A DNA stretch of 64,000 nt from NCBI GenBank assembly GCA_032027165.1, contig JAVSMO010000001.1, positions 1,048,878 through 1,112,877 on the forward strand, given 5' to 3'. Below, piece by piece: positions 42,115-48,830 of the stretch. The stretch's first letter is position 1. Each line of letters opens with the position of its first letter. This DNA is from Denitratisoma sp. Its GTDB lineage: Bacteria > Pseudomonadota > Gammaproteobacteria > Burkholderiales > Rhodocyclaceae. The notes below the pieces were generated by a model that worked only from the letters and a program-made list of their open reading frames with translations, did not search any database and was not told the DNA's origin. Both the position numbers and the translations under genes were made by a program.

Positions 42115-42154
42115 TTATCATGCATAGTAATTAATGCAAACGCATGATAATGCA
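42115..42154. promoter_or_regulatory. TGCA repeats, BzdR/BoxR-type operator, bzdN side
   Basis: TTATCATGC (42115-42123) and GCATGATAA (42142-42150) are a perfect 9-base inverted repeat. TGCA occurs at 42121, 42135 and 42151. The element lies just downstream of the predicted bzdN start, where a bound repressor would block transcription. The same TGCA theme at the bzdV side suggests joint repression lifted by benzoyl-CoA. Confidence 0.75.
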
Positions 42155-42216
42155 TACAACGAGGAACAACGGCGTGAAGGGCTCAGGCTCTCGCGCCAAA
42201 CACCAGGGGATCGACG

Positions 42217-43353
42217 ATGAGCGGATTGTTTGACCAGTTCAAGGAGTGGTACGAAAAGCGCCACGACTATGCCCGCGCCTGGAAGAGCCGTACCGGCGGC
42301 CAGGTCGTGGCAACCATGTGCACCTACACGCCCGAGGAAATCCTGATCGCCGCCGGCATGCTGCCGGTTCGCGTGCTGGGCGCCCATGAACCCCAGAACG
42401 TGACCGAGCCGCACATCTTCGGCATGTTCTGCCCGTTCTGCCGCGACTCGCTGGCGCAGGGTCTGCTCGGCCGCTACGAATACTGCGAGGGCGTGACGCT
42501 GACCCAGTCGTGCATCCAGTACCGCCAGGCTTTCAATTCCTGGCGCATGCACGTGCCGACCGTCAAGTGGGACTATTACCTGCCGATGCCGAACGAAGTG
42601 CAGTCGCGCTTCGCCCGCGCCCAGCATTACGCGGAAGTGAAGAAGTTCCGCGAGTACATGGAAGGCGTCATCGGCAGGAAGCTGCCGGATGCCGACCTCA
42701 AGCGCGGCATCGAGATCGTCAACGAGAACCGCCGCCTGCTGCGCGAGCTGTTCGAGTATCGCAAGGAAACAAACCCGCGCGTCACCGGTGTCGAGGCGCT
42801 CTACGCATCGATCACCGCCCAGTTCGTGGACAAGGAAGAGCACAACAAGGAGCTCAAGCGCGTGCTGGCCGAATTGCCGAAGCGCAAGAACGACCGTCCC
42901 GAGGGGATCCGCTTCATGACCATCGGCTCGGAGAACGACGACGTGTCCTTCATGGCCATGGTCGAGTCTGTCGGATCCACCATCGTCATCGACGACCAGT
43001 GCTCGGGCACCCGCTACTTCTGGAACGAGGCGCGCGTGCAGGACGACCCGATCGCCACCATTGCCGACCGCTACTGCGAGCGGCCGGCCTGCCCGACCAA
43101 GGACTACCCGGCGCACACCCGCTTCGACCATGTGCTGAAGCTGGCCAAGGACTACAACGCCAGGGCGGCGGTCTTCCTGCAGCAGAAATTCTGCGATCCG
43201 CACGAGGGCGACTACCCGGACCTGAAGCGTCACTTGGAGGCCAACGGCATCCCGACGCTGTTCCTGGAGTTCGACATCACCAACCCGCTCGGGCCGTTCC
43301 GCATCCGCATCGAGGCCTTCCTCGAGACGCTGGGTGAAGAAGAGCTGTTCTGA
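42217..43353 (+). CDS. bzdN: Benzoyl-CoA reductase subunit BzdN (gamma, BcrC-like)
   Basis: A 378-residue subunit of the 2-hydroxyacyl-CoA dehydratase D-component family. Seen: [38 protein letters not shown] and [15 protein letters not shown], whose Cys residues can hold a [4Fe-4S] cluster. It is preceded by AGGGGA eight bases before the ATG. Known: with BzdO it forms the module that binds benzoyl-CoA and transfers two low-potential electrons to the ring. First gene of bzdNOPQ; the downstream activator subunits are both short, marking the Azoarcus class. Confidence 0.93.
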   Translation: MSGLFDQFKEWYEKRHDYARAWKSRTGGQVVATMCTYTPEEILIAAGMLPVRVLGAHEPQNVTEPHIFGMFCPFCRDSLAQGLLGRYEYCEGVTLTQSCIQYRQAFNSWRMHVPTVKWDYYLPMPNEVQSRFARAQHYAEVKKFREYMEGVIGRKLPDADLKRGIEIVNENRRLLRELFEYRKETNPRVTGVEALYASITAQFVDKEEHNKELKRVLAELPKRKNDRPEGIRFMTIGSENDDVSFMAMVESVGSTIVIDDQCSGTRYFWNEARVQDDPIATIADRYCERPACPTKDYPAHTRFDHVLKLAKDYNARAAVFLQQKFCDPHEGDYPDLKRHLEANGIPTLFLEFDITNPLGPFRIRIEAFLETLGEEELF

Positions 43354-43384
43354 TCAGGACGAGAGAGAAGAGGAGCAACACGAA

Positions 43385-44695
43385 ATGGCAAATTATCCGA
43401 CCGAGCCGCTCAAGTGCTGGAAGAAGGCCAAGGAGCTGCGCGAGCAGTACTACATCAACTTCGCCAAGGCCAAGGAGAAGGGTGGCATCCGCTGGTCCGG
43501 CTCGGCCTGGGCGCTGGACGCGATTCCCGCCGGCCTCGGCAATGACGTCTATTCGCTGACCGGCGAGCCCTACGGCGCCGCCATCGCGATCGACAAGAAA
43601 TTCAACAAGGAATGCCAGGATGCGGCCGAGTCCTACGGCTTCGCCCGCGACCTGTGTGCCTACATGCGCACCTACTGGGGCTCGATCATCCTGAACAAGT
43701 ATCCGTTCGGCGGCGAGTTCCCCAAGCCCGACTTCAACTTCCAGACGCAGATCTGCTGCTCCCACGCCAAGTGGTACCAGGCGGCGTCGAAGCTGGAGCA
43801 CGATACGCCGACCTTCTTCATCGACGTCTCCGTCGGCCCCTATAACGAGATGACGTCCGAGCGCCTGGACTACGTCACCAACCAGGGCCTGGAAGCCGTC
43901 GAGTGGCTGGAGAAGACCACCGGTCGCAAGTTCAACGACGAGCTGTTCATCGAGGCGGTGAAGAACGAGATGCGTTCCACCTCCCTGTGGGCCGCCATCT
44001 GCTGCGAGAACAAGGTCAAGCCGGCGCCGCTCGACGAGAAGACCATGTACTCGCTCTACGTGCTGGCGACGCTGTCGAAGTCGTCGAAGTGGTGCGCCGA
44101 CTTCTACCAGGAGTGCCTCGACGAGGTGAAGGACCGCGTCAAGCGCGGCATCGCCGCCGTGCCCAACGAGCGCTGCCGCGTCATGTCCGACACGCAGCCG
44201 CCCTGGGGCTTCCTCAAGGTGTTCCGCTACCTCGAGGAGTTCGGCGCCGTCTCCATCGGCTCGCTCTACACCTTCGGCCTGGAAGGCATCTGGGAAACCA
44301 AGCCGGACGGTACCTGGGGTCCGCGTACCCTGCCTTGGGAGAAGGGCATCGAAATGAACACCCGCGAGCAGGCGATGCGCCTGTACGCCGACTGGAACCT
44401 GTCGAAGCCGCAGTGGCAGCACTTCTACGATCCGCGCCTGAAGACCGAGATGATGAAGACCATCGTCAAGGAATGGCAGGTCGACGGCGTGATGCTGCAC
44501 CTGAACCGCGGCTGCGAGGGCCTTTCGCTCGGCATCATGGAGAACCGCCTCGGCCTGGCTGCCGCCGGCATCCCGGTGATGACATTCGAGGGCAACATGG
44601 GCGACGAGCGCGAATTCGACCTCGGCCGCACGCAGAACCGCGTCGACTCGTTCATGGAAACGCTCGGCCTCAAGCGCGAATTCGCGCACGCCTGA
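43385..44695 (+). CDS. bzdO: Benzoyl-CoA reductase subunit BzdO (beta, BcrB-like)
   Basis: A 436-residue protein starting at the ATG at 43385, which follows GAGAGAAGAGGAGC; an in-frame upstream start inside bzdN's end is less likely. It is the second D-component-like subunit. Seen: [39 protein letters not shown] and a C-terminal [17 protein letters not shown], with Cys residues expected at the cluster and active site. Known: BzdN-BzdO bind the aryl-CoA and receive electrons from BzdP-BzdQ. Confidence 0.93.
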   Translation: MANYPTEPLKCWKKAKELREQYYINFAKAKEKGGIRWSGSAWALDAIPAGLGNDVYSLTGEPYGAAIAIDKKFNKECQDAAESYGFARDLCAYMRTYWGSIILNKYPFGGEFPKPDFNFQTQICCSHAKWYQAASKLEHDTPTFFIDVSVGPYNEMTSERLDYVTNQGLEAVEWLEKTTGRKFNDELFIEAVKNEMRSTSLWAAICCENKVKPAPLDEKTMYSLYVLATLSKSSKWCADFYQECLDEVKDRVKRGIAAVPNERCRVMSDTQPPWGFLKVFRYLEEFGAVSIGSLYTFGLEGIWETKPDGTWGPRTLPWEKGIEMNTREQAMRLYADWNLSKPQWQHFYDPRLKTEMMKTIVKEWQVDGVMLHLNRGCEGLSLGIMENRLGLAAAGIPVMTFEGNMGDEREFDLGRTQNRVDSFMETLGLKREFAHA

Positions 44696-44718
44696 TCTAA
44701 GCAAGGAGGAAGCAAAAG

Positions 44719-45528
44719 ATGATTACCGCTGGCATCGACATGGGCTCCCGCACCGTCAAGGTGGTGTTCCTGGAGGAGCTGAAGGTGGACGGCGCCCCCC
44801 AGTTGCGCTGGGGCGTCAAGGGCAAGCACATCATGTTCCCGGAGGATCTCGACGCCGACCAGGCAGCCGACAAGGCCTTCGAGGACGCGCTGAAGGGCGC
44901 CGGCCTGTCGCGCGACCAGGTCAAGAAGGTCGTCGCCACCGGGGCCGGGCGCAAACAGGTCAAGTTTGCCACTTCGGATGTGACCGAGGTGGGTGCCGGG
45001 GCCCGCGGCGCAGTGTTCATGTGCCCGACGGCGAAGACGGTGGTCGATGTCGGCGCCGAGGAGGGACGCGGCGTAAAGGCCAACGCCGAGGGCAAGGTGG
45101 TGGACTTCGCGGGCAACGAGAAATGCGCCGCCGGCGCGGGCGCCTTTGCGGAGTCCATGTCGCGCGCCCTGCAGCTGAGCCTGAAGGAATTCGGCGAAGC
45201 CAGCCTGCGCTCCGACAAGACCATCCCGATGAACGCACAGTGCACGGTGTTTGCCGAGTCCGAGGTGGTTTCGCTGATCCACTCCGCGACCCCGAAAGAG
45301 GACATCGCCAAGGCGGTGCTGGATGCCGTGGCCAGCCGCGTCTGCGCCATGGTGCGCCGCGTCGGCATTGAGGATGAAGTGATCCTGATCGGCGGCATGG
45401 TTCACAATCCAGGCTTCGTCCAGTCCCTGAAAGGGGCGCTCGGGGTCGAAAAGGTGCATCTGCCGGAGATGCCGGAATATGTCAGCGCCCTCGGCGCCGC
45501 GCTGATCGCAGCCGAAGGCAACGACTGA
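44719..45528 (+). CDS. bzdP: Benzoyl-CoA reductase ATP-dependent activator subunit BzdP
   Basis: A 269-residue ASKHA-fold ATPase. The phosphate loop is AGIDMGSRTVKVVFLE. Cys136 (NEKCAAGAGAF) and Cys174 (NAQCTVFAESE) correspond to the cysteines that bridge a [4Fe-4S] cluster between two such subunits. GAGARGAVFM and ILIGGMVHNPGF complete the nucleotide site. The usual DIGGQD segment reads DVGAEEGRG. Known: two activator subunits hydrolyse ATP to push electrons from ferredoxin to the ring-reducing module. RBS AAGGAGG is ten bases upstream. Confidence 0.92.
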   Translation: MITAGIDMGSRTVKVVFLEELKVDGAPQLRWGVKGKHIMFPEDLDADQAADKAFEDALKGAGLSRDQVKKVVATGAGRKQVKFATSDVTEVGAGARGAVFMCPTAKTVVDVGAEEGRGVKANAEGKVVDFAGNEKCAAGAGAFAESMSRALQLSLKEFGEASLRSDKTIPMNAQCTVFAESEVVSLIHSATPKEDIAKAVLDAVASRVCAMVRRVGIEDEVILIGGMVHNPGFVQSLKGALGVEKVHLPEMPEYVSALGAALIAAEGND

Positions 45529-45559
45529 GCGTCAGCCGATAATCGGAAAGGAGAGCAAA

Positions 45560-46453
45560 ATGACCGCTGGAGAAAAGAAGGAATACTGGCGCTGGCAGGA
45601 AACCTGCTGGATCGACGAATCGAAGAACTGGCGCGACGCCAAGATCATCACGGCCGGCATCGACGTCGGTTCGGTGAGCTCGCAGGCAGTCATCTGCGTC
45701 GACGGCGAACTGTACGGCTATAACAGCATGCGCACGGGCAACAACAGCCCGGACTCGGCCAGGAACGCCATCAACGGCGTGCTGGAGAAATCCGGCATGA
45801 AGCTCGAGGACATCACCTATGTCATCGGCACCGGCTACGGCCGCGTCAACGTGCCCTTCGCACACAAGGCCATCACCGAGATCGCCTGCCATGCGCGCGG
45901 CGCCAACTACATGGGCGGCAACACCGTCCGCACCATCCTCGACATGGGCGGCCAGGACTGCAAGGCCATCCACTGCGACGACAAGGGCAAGGTCACCAAC
46001 TTCCTGATGAACGACAAGTGCGCGGCCGGCACCGGCCGCGGCATGGAGGTGATCGCCGACCTGATGCAGATCCCGATCGCCGAACTGGGGCCGCGCTCCT
46101 TCGATGTGGACGAGGAGCCGGAAGCCGTGTCCTCGACTTGCGTGGTGTTTGCCAAGTCCGAGGCGCTGGGCCTGCTCAAGGCCGGCTATTCGAAGAACAA
46201 GGTGATTGCCGCCTACTGCCAGGCCATGGCCGAGCGCGTGGTGTCGCTGATCGAGCGCATCGGCGTGGAAAACGACTTCTTCATCACTGGCGGGATTGCC
46301 AAGAACCCCGGCGTTGTGAAGCGCATCGAGAAGCTGCTCGGCACCAAGGCCGTCGAAACCAAGCTGGATAGCCAGATCGCCGGCGCCCTGGGCGCTGCGT
46401 TGTTCGGCTACACGCTGATGCAGAAGCAGGGCGCCTCAGCGAAAGCCGCCTGA
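45560..46453 (+). CDS. bzdQ: Benzoyl-CoA reductase ATP-dependent activator subunit BzdQ
   Basis: A 297-residue ASKHA ATPase paralogous to BzdP. Seen: TAGIDVGSVSSQAVICVDG, TILDMGGQDCKAIH (the standard motif that BzdP lacks), and cluster ligands Cys154 (NDKCAAGTGRGMEV) and Cys194 (SSTCVVFAKSEAL). Thauera-type BcrA is about 440 residues because of an extra region; this subunit has none, identifying the Azoarcus (bzd) class. A hairpin begins at the stop codon, and the ferredoxin gene follows after 126 bases. Confidence 0.92.
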   Translation: MTAGEKKEYWRWQETCWIDESKNWRDAKIITAGIDVGSVSSQAVICVDGELYGYNSMRTGNNSPDSARNAINGVLEKSGMKLEDITYVIGTGYGRVNVPFAHKAITEIACHARGANYMGGNTVRTILDMGGQDCKAIHCDDKGKVTNFLMNDKCAAGTGRGMEVIADLMQIPIAELGPRSFDVDEEPEAVSSTCVVFAKSEALGLLKAGYSKNKVIAAYCQAMAERVVSLIERIGVENDFFITGGIAKNPGVVKRIEKLLGTKAVETKLDSQIAGALGAALFGYTLMQKQGASAKAA

Positions 46454-46531
46454 ACCGGAAGGCAGGCGGCTTTGAAAGATCCCGACGCTCCGGTCCGCGA
46501 AGTACCCCTCTCCCACTGAGCGGGCCGGAGC
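46442..46531 (+). promoter_or_regulatory. Two consecutive RNA hairpins between bzdQ and the ferredoxin gene
   Basis: AAAGCCGCCTG (46442-46452) and CAGGCGGCTTT (46463-46473) form a perfect 11-bp stem that includes the bzdQ stop codon. A second stem (46487-46498 with 46520-46531, GCTCCGG core) has one G-U position. Neither has a real T-run. They may protect the bzdNOPQ message or partly terminate transcription. Confidence 0.6.
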
Positions 46532-46579
46532 CTAGGGATTCACGATTCTAACCCCCCGAAAAGGGGCAGGGGAACAGAC

Positions 46580-46864
46580 ATGATAGCGAATTACGGCTAC
46601 AAGGACGGATCGGGCGAGTACTACATCAGCATCGATACGGACAAGTGCACCTCGTGTTCCGCCGGACGCGCCTGCCTGACGGCGTGCCCGAAAGGCATGT
46701 TCGAGACCATCACCGACGATTACGACGACGAGGTGGCGGCGGTGAAGCAGGCCTTCCGCCGCTCTTTGGCCTTCGATTGTTCCGACTGCAAGCCGGCCGG
46801 GGGCTACACCAGCCTGCCGTGCAGTACGGCCTGCACGCCGGGGGCCATCAAGCATTCCTGGTAG
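46580..46864 (+). CDS. bzdM: 2[4Fe-4S] ferredoxin, electron donor of benzoyl-CoA reductase
   Basis: A 94-residue ferredoxin with eight cluster cysteines in two groups: CTSCSAGRACLTACP and CSDCKPAGGYTSLPCSTAC. The insertion within the second group is like that in ferredoxins of benzoyl-CoA-degrading bacteria. AGGGG lies upstream of the ATG. Known: BzdM-type ferredoxin passes low-potential electrons to the activator subunits of benzoyl-CoA reductase. Its reduction here could come from BzdV or the indolepyruvate oxidoreductase. Confidence 0.9.
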   Translation: MIANYGYKDGSGEYYISIDTDKCTSCSAGRACLTACPKGMFETITDDYDDEVAAVKQAFRRSLAFDCSDCKPAGGYTSLPCSTACTPGAIKHSW

Positions 46865-46877
46865 GAACGACCCGGTC

Positions 46878-47159
46878 GTGAAAATACCGCTCAAACTGGT
46901 GAAGGACGGCAAGGAGGCCGACCTGCTGGCGGCGGGTTGGGTCAAGCAGACCACCATCGGCGAGCCGCGGCTGTCGGAGATCGTCGAGAACTACCGCCAG
47001 CTCGGCTACGAGGTGCATGTGATCGAGCACAAAGAGGAGTCCAGCGGCGGATGCAACACCTGTTTCACCGCTGGCGCGGAGCTGGGCCAGGTTTACGGTG
47101 ACGTGTTTATCCGCAAGGGGAAGGGCGGCAAGAACGCCGCTGCAGACGAATTGTTTTAA
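46878..47159 (+). CDS. Small uncharacterised CxxC protein of the bzd operon
   Basis: A 93-residue soluble protein I do not recognise. It starts at GTG 46878, 13 bases after the ferredoxin stop. It is charged, with an alternating strand/helix pattern and a single SSGGCNTCFTAGAEL segment in which Cys-x2-Cys could bind metal or an Fe-S cluster, or be redox-active. The end (KGKGGKNAAADELF) resembles the DELF/DDLF tails of other proteins in this cluster. It sits where Azoarcus has the unassigned genes between bzdM and bzdV. A link to electron transfer or reductase assembly is a guess. Confidence 0.75.
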   Translation: MKIPLKLVKDGKEADLLAAGWVKQTTIGEPRLSEIVENYRQLGYEVHVIEHKEESSGGCNTCFTAGAELGQVYGDVFIRKGKGGKNAAADELF

Positions 47160-47172
47160 CGAGGAGAATGCG

Positions 47173-47622
47173 ATGGCAGTGCAGGTTAGCGTGCGGATGA
47201 TCCGCAAGAACGATCTCGATGCGGTGGTGGCGATCGACAAGATCATTACCGGCCAGGAACGGCGCGAGTACTACCAGCGCAAACTGGCGATGGCGCTGGA
47301 CAATGAAAACAATGTGAACGCATCTGTCGTGGCCGAGGTCGGCGGCAAGGTGGTCGGCTTCATGATGGGCGACGTGCTGTTCGGCGAATATGGCATCGCC
47401 GATTCCTCGGCCACCATCGATACGCTTGGCGTCCACCCGGACTTCCAGAAGCATGGTGTCGCCTCGGATCTGATGGATCAGTTCCTCATGAACATGAAGG
47501 CGGCCAACGTCAAGAAGGTCTACACGCTGGTGAACTGGAGCGACTTCGCGCTGGAGAGCTTCTTCTCCCGGCACAAGTTCGTGCCCTCCAAGCGCATCAG
47601 CCTGGAACTTCAGCTTCCCTGA
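47173..47622 (+). CDS. GNAT-family N-acetyltransferase of the bzd operon
   Basis: A 149-residue protein with the GNAT fold: VRMIRKNDLDAVVAIDKIIT at the N-terminus and the acetyl-CoA loop VHPDFQKHGVASDLM (R/QxxGxG/A type). The C-terminal part is SDFALESFFSRHKFVPSKR. The ATG follows GAGGAG eight bases upstream. It is the last gene before a strong terminator. Known: in Rhodopseudomonas palustris the acetyltransferase BadL, encoded among benzoate genes, inactivates aryl-CoA ligases by lysine acetylation. Inference: a similar brake on ligases could operate here; the target is unknown. Confidence 0.85.
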   Translation: MAVQVSVRMIRKNDLDAVVAIDKIITGQERREYYQRKLAMALDNENNVNASVVAEVGGKVVGFMMGDVLFGEYGIADSSATIDTLGVHPDFQKHGVASDLMDQFLMNMKAANVKKVYTLVNWSDFALESFFSRHKFVPSKRISLELQLP

Positions 47623-47649
47623 TTCTGACCAGATCCGGGGAAGAGGAGA

Positions 47650-47686
47650 CGGCGCGCGTTCTCGCGGATGCGCGCCGCTTTTTTTT
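47650..47686 (+). terminator. Intrinsic terminator of the bzdNOPQM operon
   Basis: CGGCGCGC (47650-47657) pairs with GCGCGCCG (47670-47677), followed by eight T (47679-47686). It is a strong GC-rich hairpin 28 bases after the GNAT stop codon. The next gene's ATG begins at the base after the T-run. Confidence 0.93.
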
Positions 47687-48310
47687 ATGTGGATCGACTG
47701 CCATTGCCACACCAAGTACTCCTACGACAACTGGCTGGAGCCGCTTGATCTCATTCGCCGTGCCAGGGCGATAGGCCTGGATGGCGTGGTAATCACGGAG
47801 CACCATTCCTACGAGGCCTCGGCGCCGGTCGAGGCGATCGGACGCGACGAGGGGTTCCTCGTGCTGCGCGGCGTGGAGATTTCAACCGATCGCGGCCATC
47901 TCCTGGCCTATGGTGTCGAGGACGATTCATGGAATTCCTGGGGGCGGGACACGTGGCTGCCGCTCGACGAGGTGATCGGGCGCATCCTCGACCTTGGCGG
48001 CATATGCGTGCCGGCGCATCCCTACCGCGAATTCGGCGTTTGCAGCCTGCTCGACGGGCTGCTCGAACTGAAGGGCATTGCCGCCGTGGAAACCCACAAT
48101 GGCGGCAATGTCGATTCGGACAACGACCTGGCCGTCACCGCAACGCGGCACATGGCGTTGCCCGGCCTCGGCGGCAGCGACTGCCACAAGGTGGCCGCGG
48201 TGGGACGGTGCGCGACCGAGTTCCTGCAGCCGGTGACGGACATGGCAAGCTTCGTGGCGGCGGTGCGCGCCGGTGCCTGCCGGGGGAACTACTTCAAGGG
48301 TTGGAAATAA
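47687..48310 (+). CDS. PHP-domain metal-dependent phosphoesterase
   Basis: A 207-residue PHP-superfamily protein. The first metal motif CHCHTKYSYDN starts only five residues in, so the ATG must be the start. Further metal ligands are seen in ITEHHSYEA, GVEISTDRGHLLAYG, CVPAHPYREFG and GGSDCHKVAAVGR. Known: stand-alone PHP proteins hydrolyse phosphoesters, for example nucleotides or 3',5'-bisphosphates. The start codon directly follows the terminator T-run and no ribosome-binding site is visible; it may be leaderless or translated from read-through. Substrate unknown. Confidence 0.88.
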   Translation: MWIDCHCHTKYSYDNWLEPLDLIRRARAIGLDGVVITEHHSYEASAPVEAIGRDEGFLVLRGVEISTDRGHLLAYGVEDDSWNSWGRDTWLPLDEVIGRILDLGGICVPAHPYREFGVCSLLDGLLELKGIAAVETHNGGNVDSDNDLAVTATRHMALPGLGGSDCHKVAAVGRCATEFLQPVTDMASFVAAVRAGACRGNYFKGWK

Positions 48311-48313
48311 AAA

Positions 48314-48340
48314 GTCAGCCGCCGTACCACGGCGACTGAC
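48314..48340. terminator. Hairpin between the convergent PHP and response-regulator genes
   Basis: GTCAG plus CGCCGT pair with ACGGCG plus CTGAC around an ACC loop, with one bulge on each side. It lies between two convergent genes and could end transcription from both sides. The A-run on the left gives a T-run only for the minus strand, so it suits the response-regulator side best. Confidence 0.6.
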
Positions 48341-48362
48341 ATTCGGGGGCGCAACGGAACGC

Positions 48363-48812
48363 TCAGGCGGCCGCGACTTCGACGGCTTCGTTGAGGACCA
48401 GCCAGTAGAGGCCGAGTTGTCCGACGGCCTGGATGAACTTCTCGAAATCCACCGGCTTGCGGATGTAGCTGTTGGCGCCGAGGCTGTAGCCTTCGTAGAT
48501 GTCCTGCTGTTCCTTCGATGTCGTCAGGATGACCACCGGGAGCAGGCTGGTGCGCTCGTTGGCGCGGATGCGGCGCAGCACTTCCAGACCGTCGATGCGG
48601 GGCAGTTTCAGGTCGAGCAGAATCACGGCCGGCATGACCGAAAGATCGCGGCCGGCATGGTGGCCGTTGCCGAAAAGGTAGTCGAGCGCCTCGACACCGT
48701 CGCGTGCGACGACGACCGGGTTGCTGATGCGGTTCTTGTTGAAGGCGCGCAGCGTCAGCGCCTCGTCGTCGGGGTTGTCTTCCACCAGCAGTATCGGTCG
48801 GTCGCTTGCCAT
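48363..48812 (-). CDS. Single-domain response regulator (Rcp1-like)
   Basis: A 149-residue receiver domain without output domain. Seen: ILLVEDNPDDEALTLRAF (acidic pocket), the phospho-acceptor Asp in VILLDLKLPRIDGLEV, the switch Thr in VVILTTSKEQQD and the Lys in SYIRKPVDFEKF. The VEDNPDDE start and long beta4-alpha4 segment are typical of Rcp1-type regulators that partner PAS-rich sensor kinases. It lies 18 bases after the kinase gene, in its operon. The target of the phospho-signal is not encoded here. Confidence 0.92.
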   Translation of the reverse strand: MASDRPILLVEDNPDDEALTLRAFNKNRISNPVVVARDGVEALDYLFGNGHHAGRDLSVMPAVILLDLKLPRIDGLEVLRRIRANERTSLLPVVILTTSKEQQDIYEGYSLGANSYIRKPVDFEKFIQAVGQLGLYWLVLNEAVEVAAA

Positions 48813-48830
48813 TTTGATGTTCTGATCCAG

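Noticed and set aside
42217..46453. Thauera-type bcrCBAD benzoyl-CoA reductase
   Set aside because: Both ATPase subunits are under 300 residues; BcrA would be about 440.
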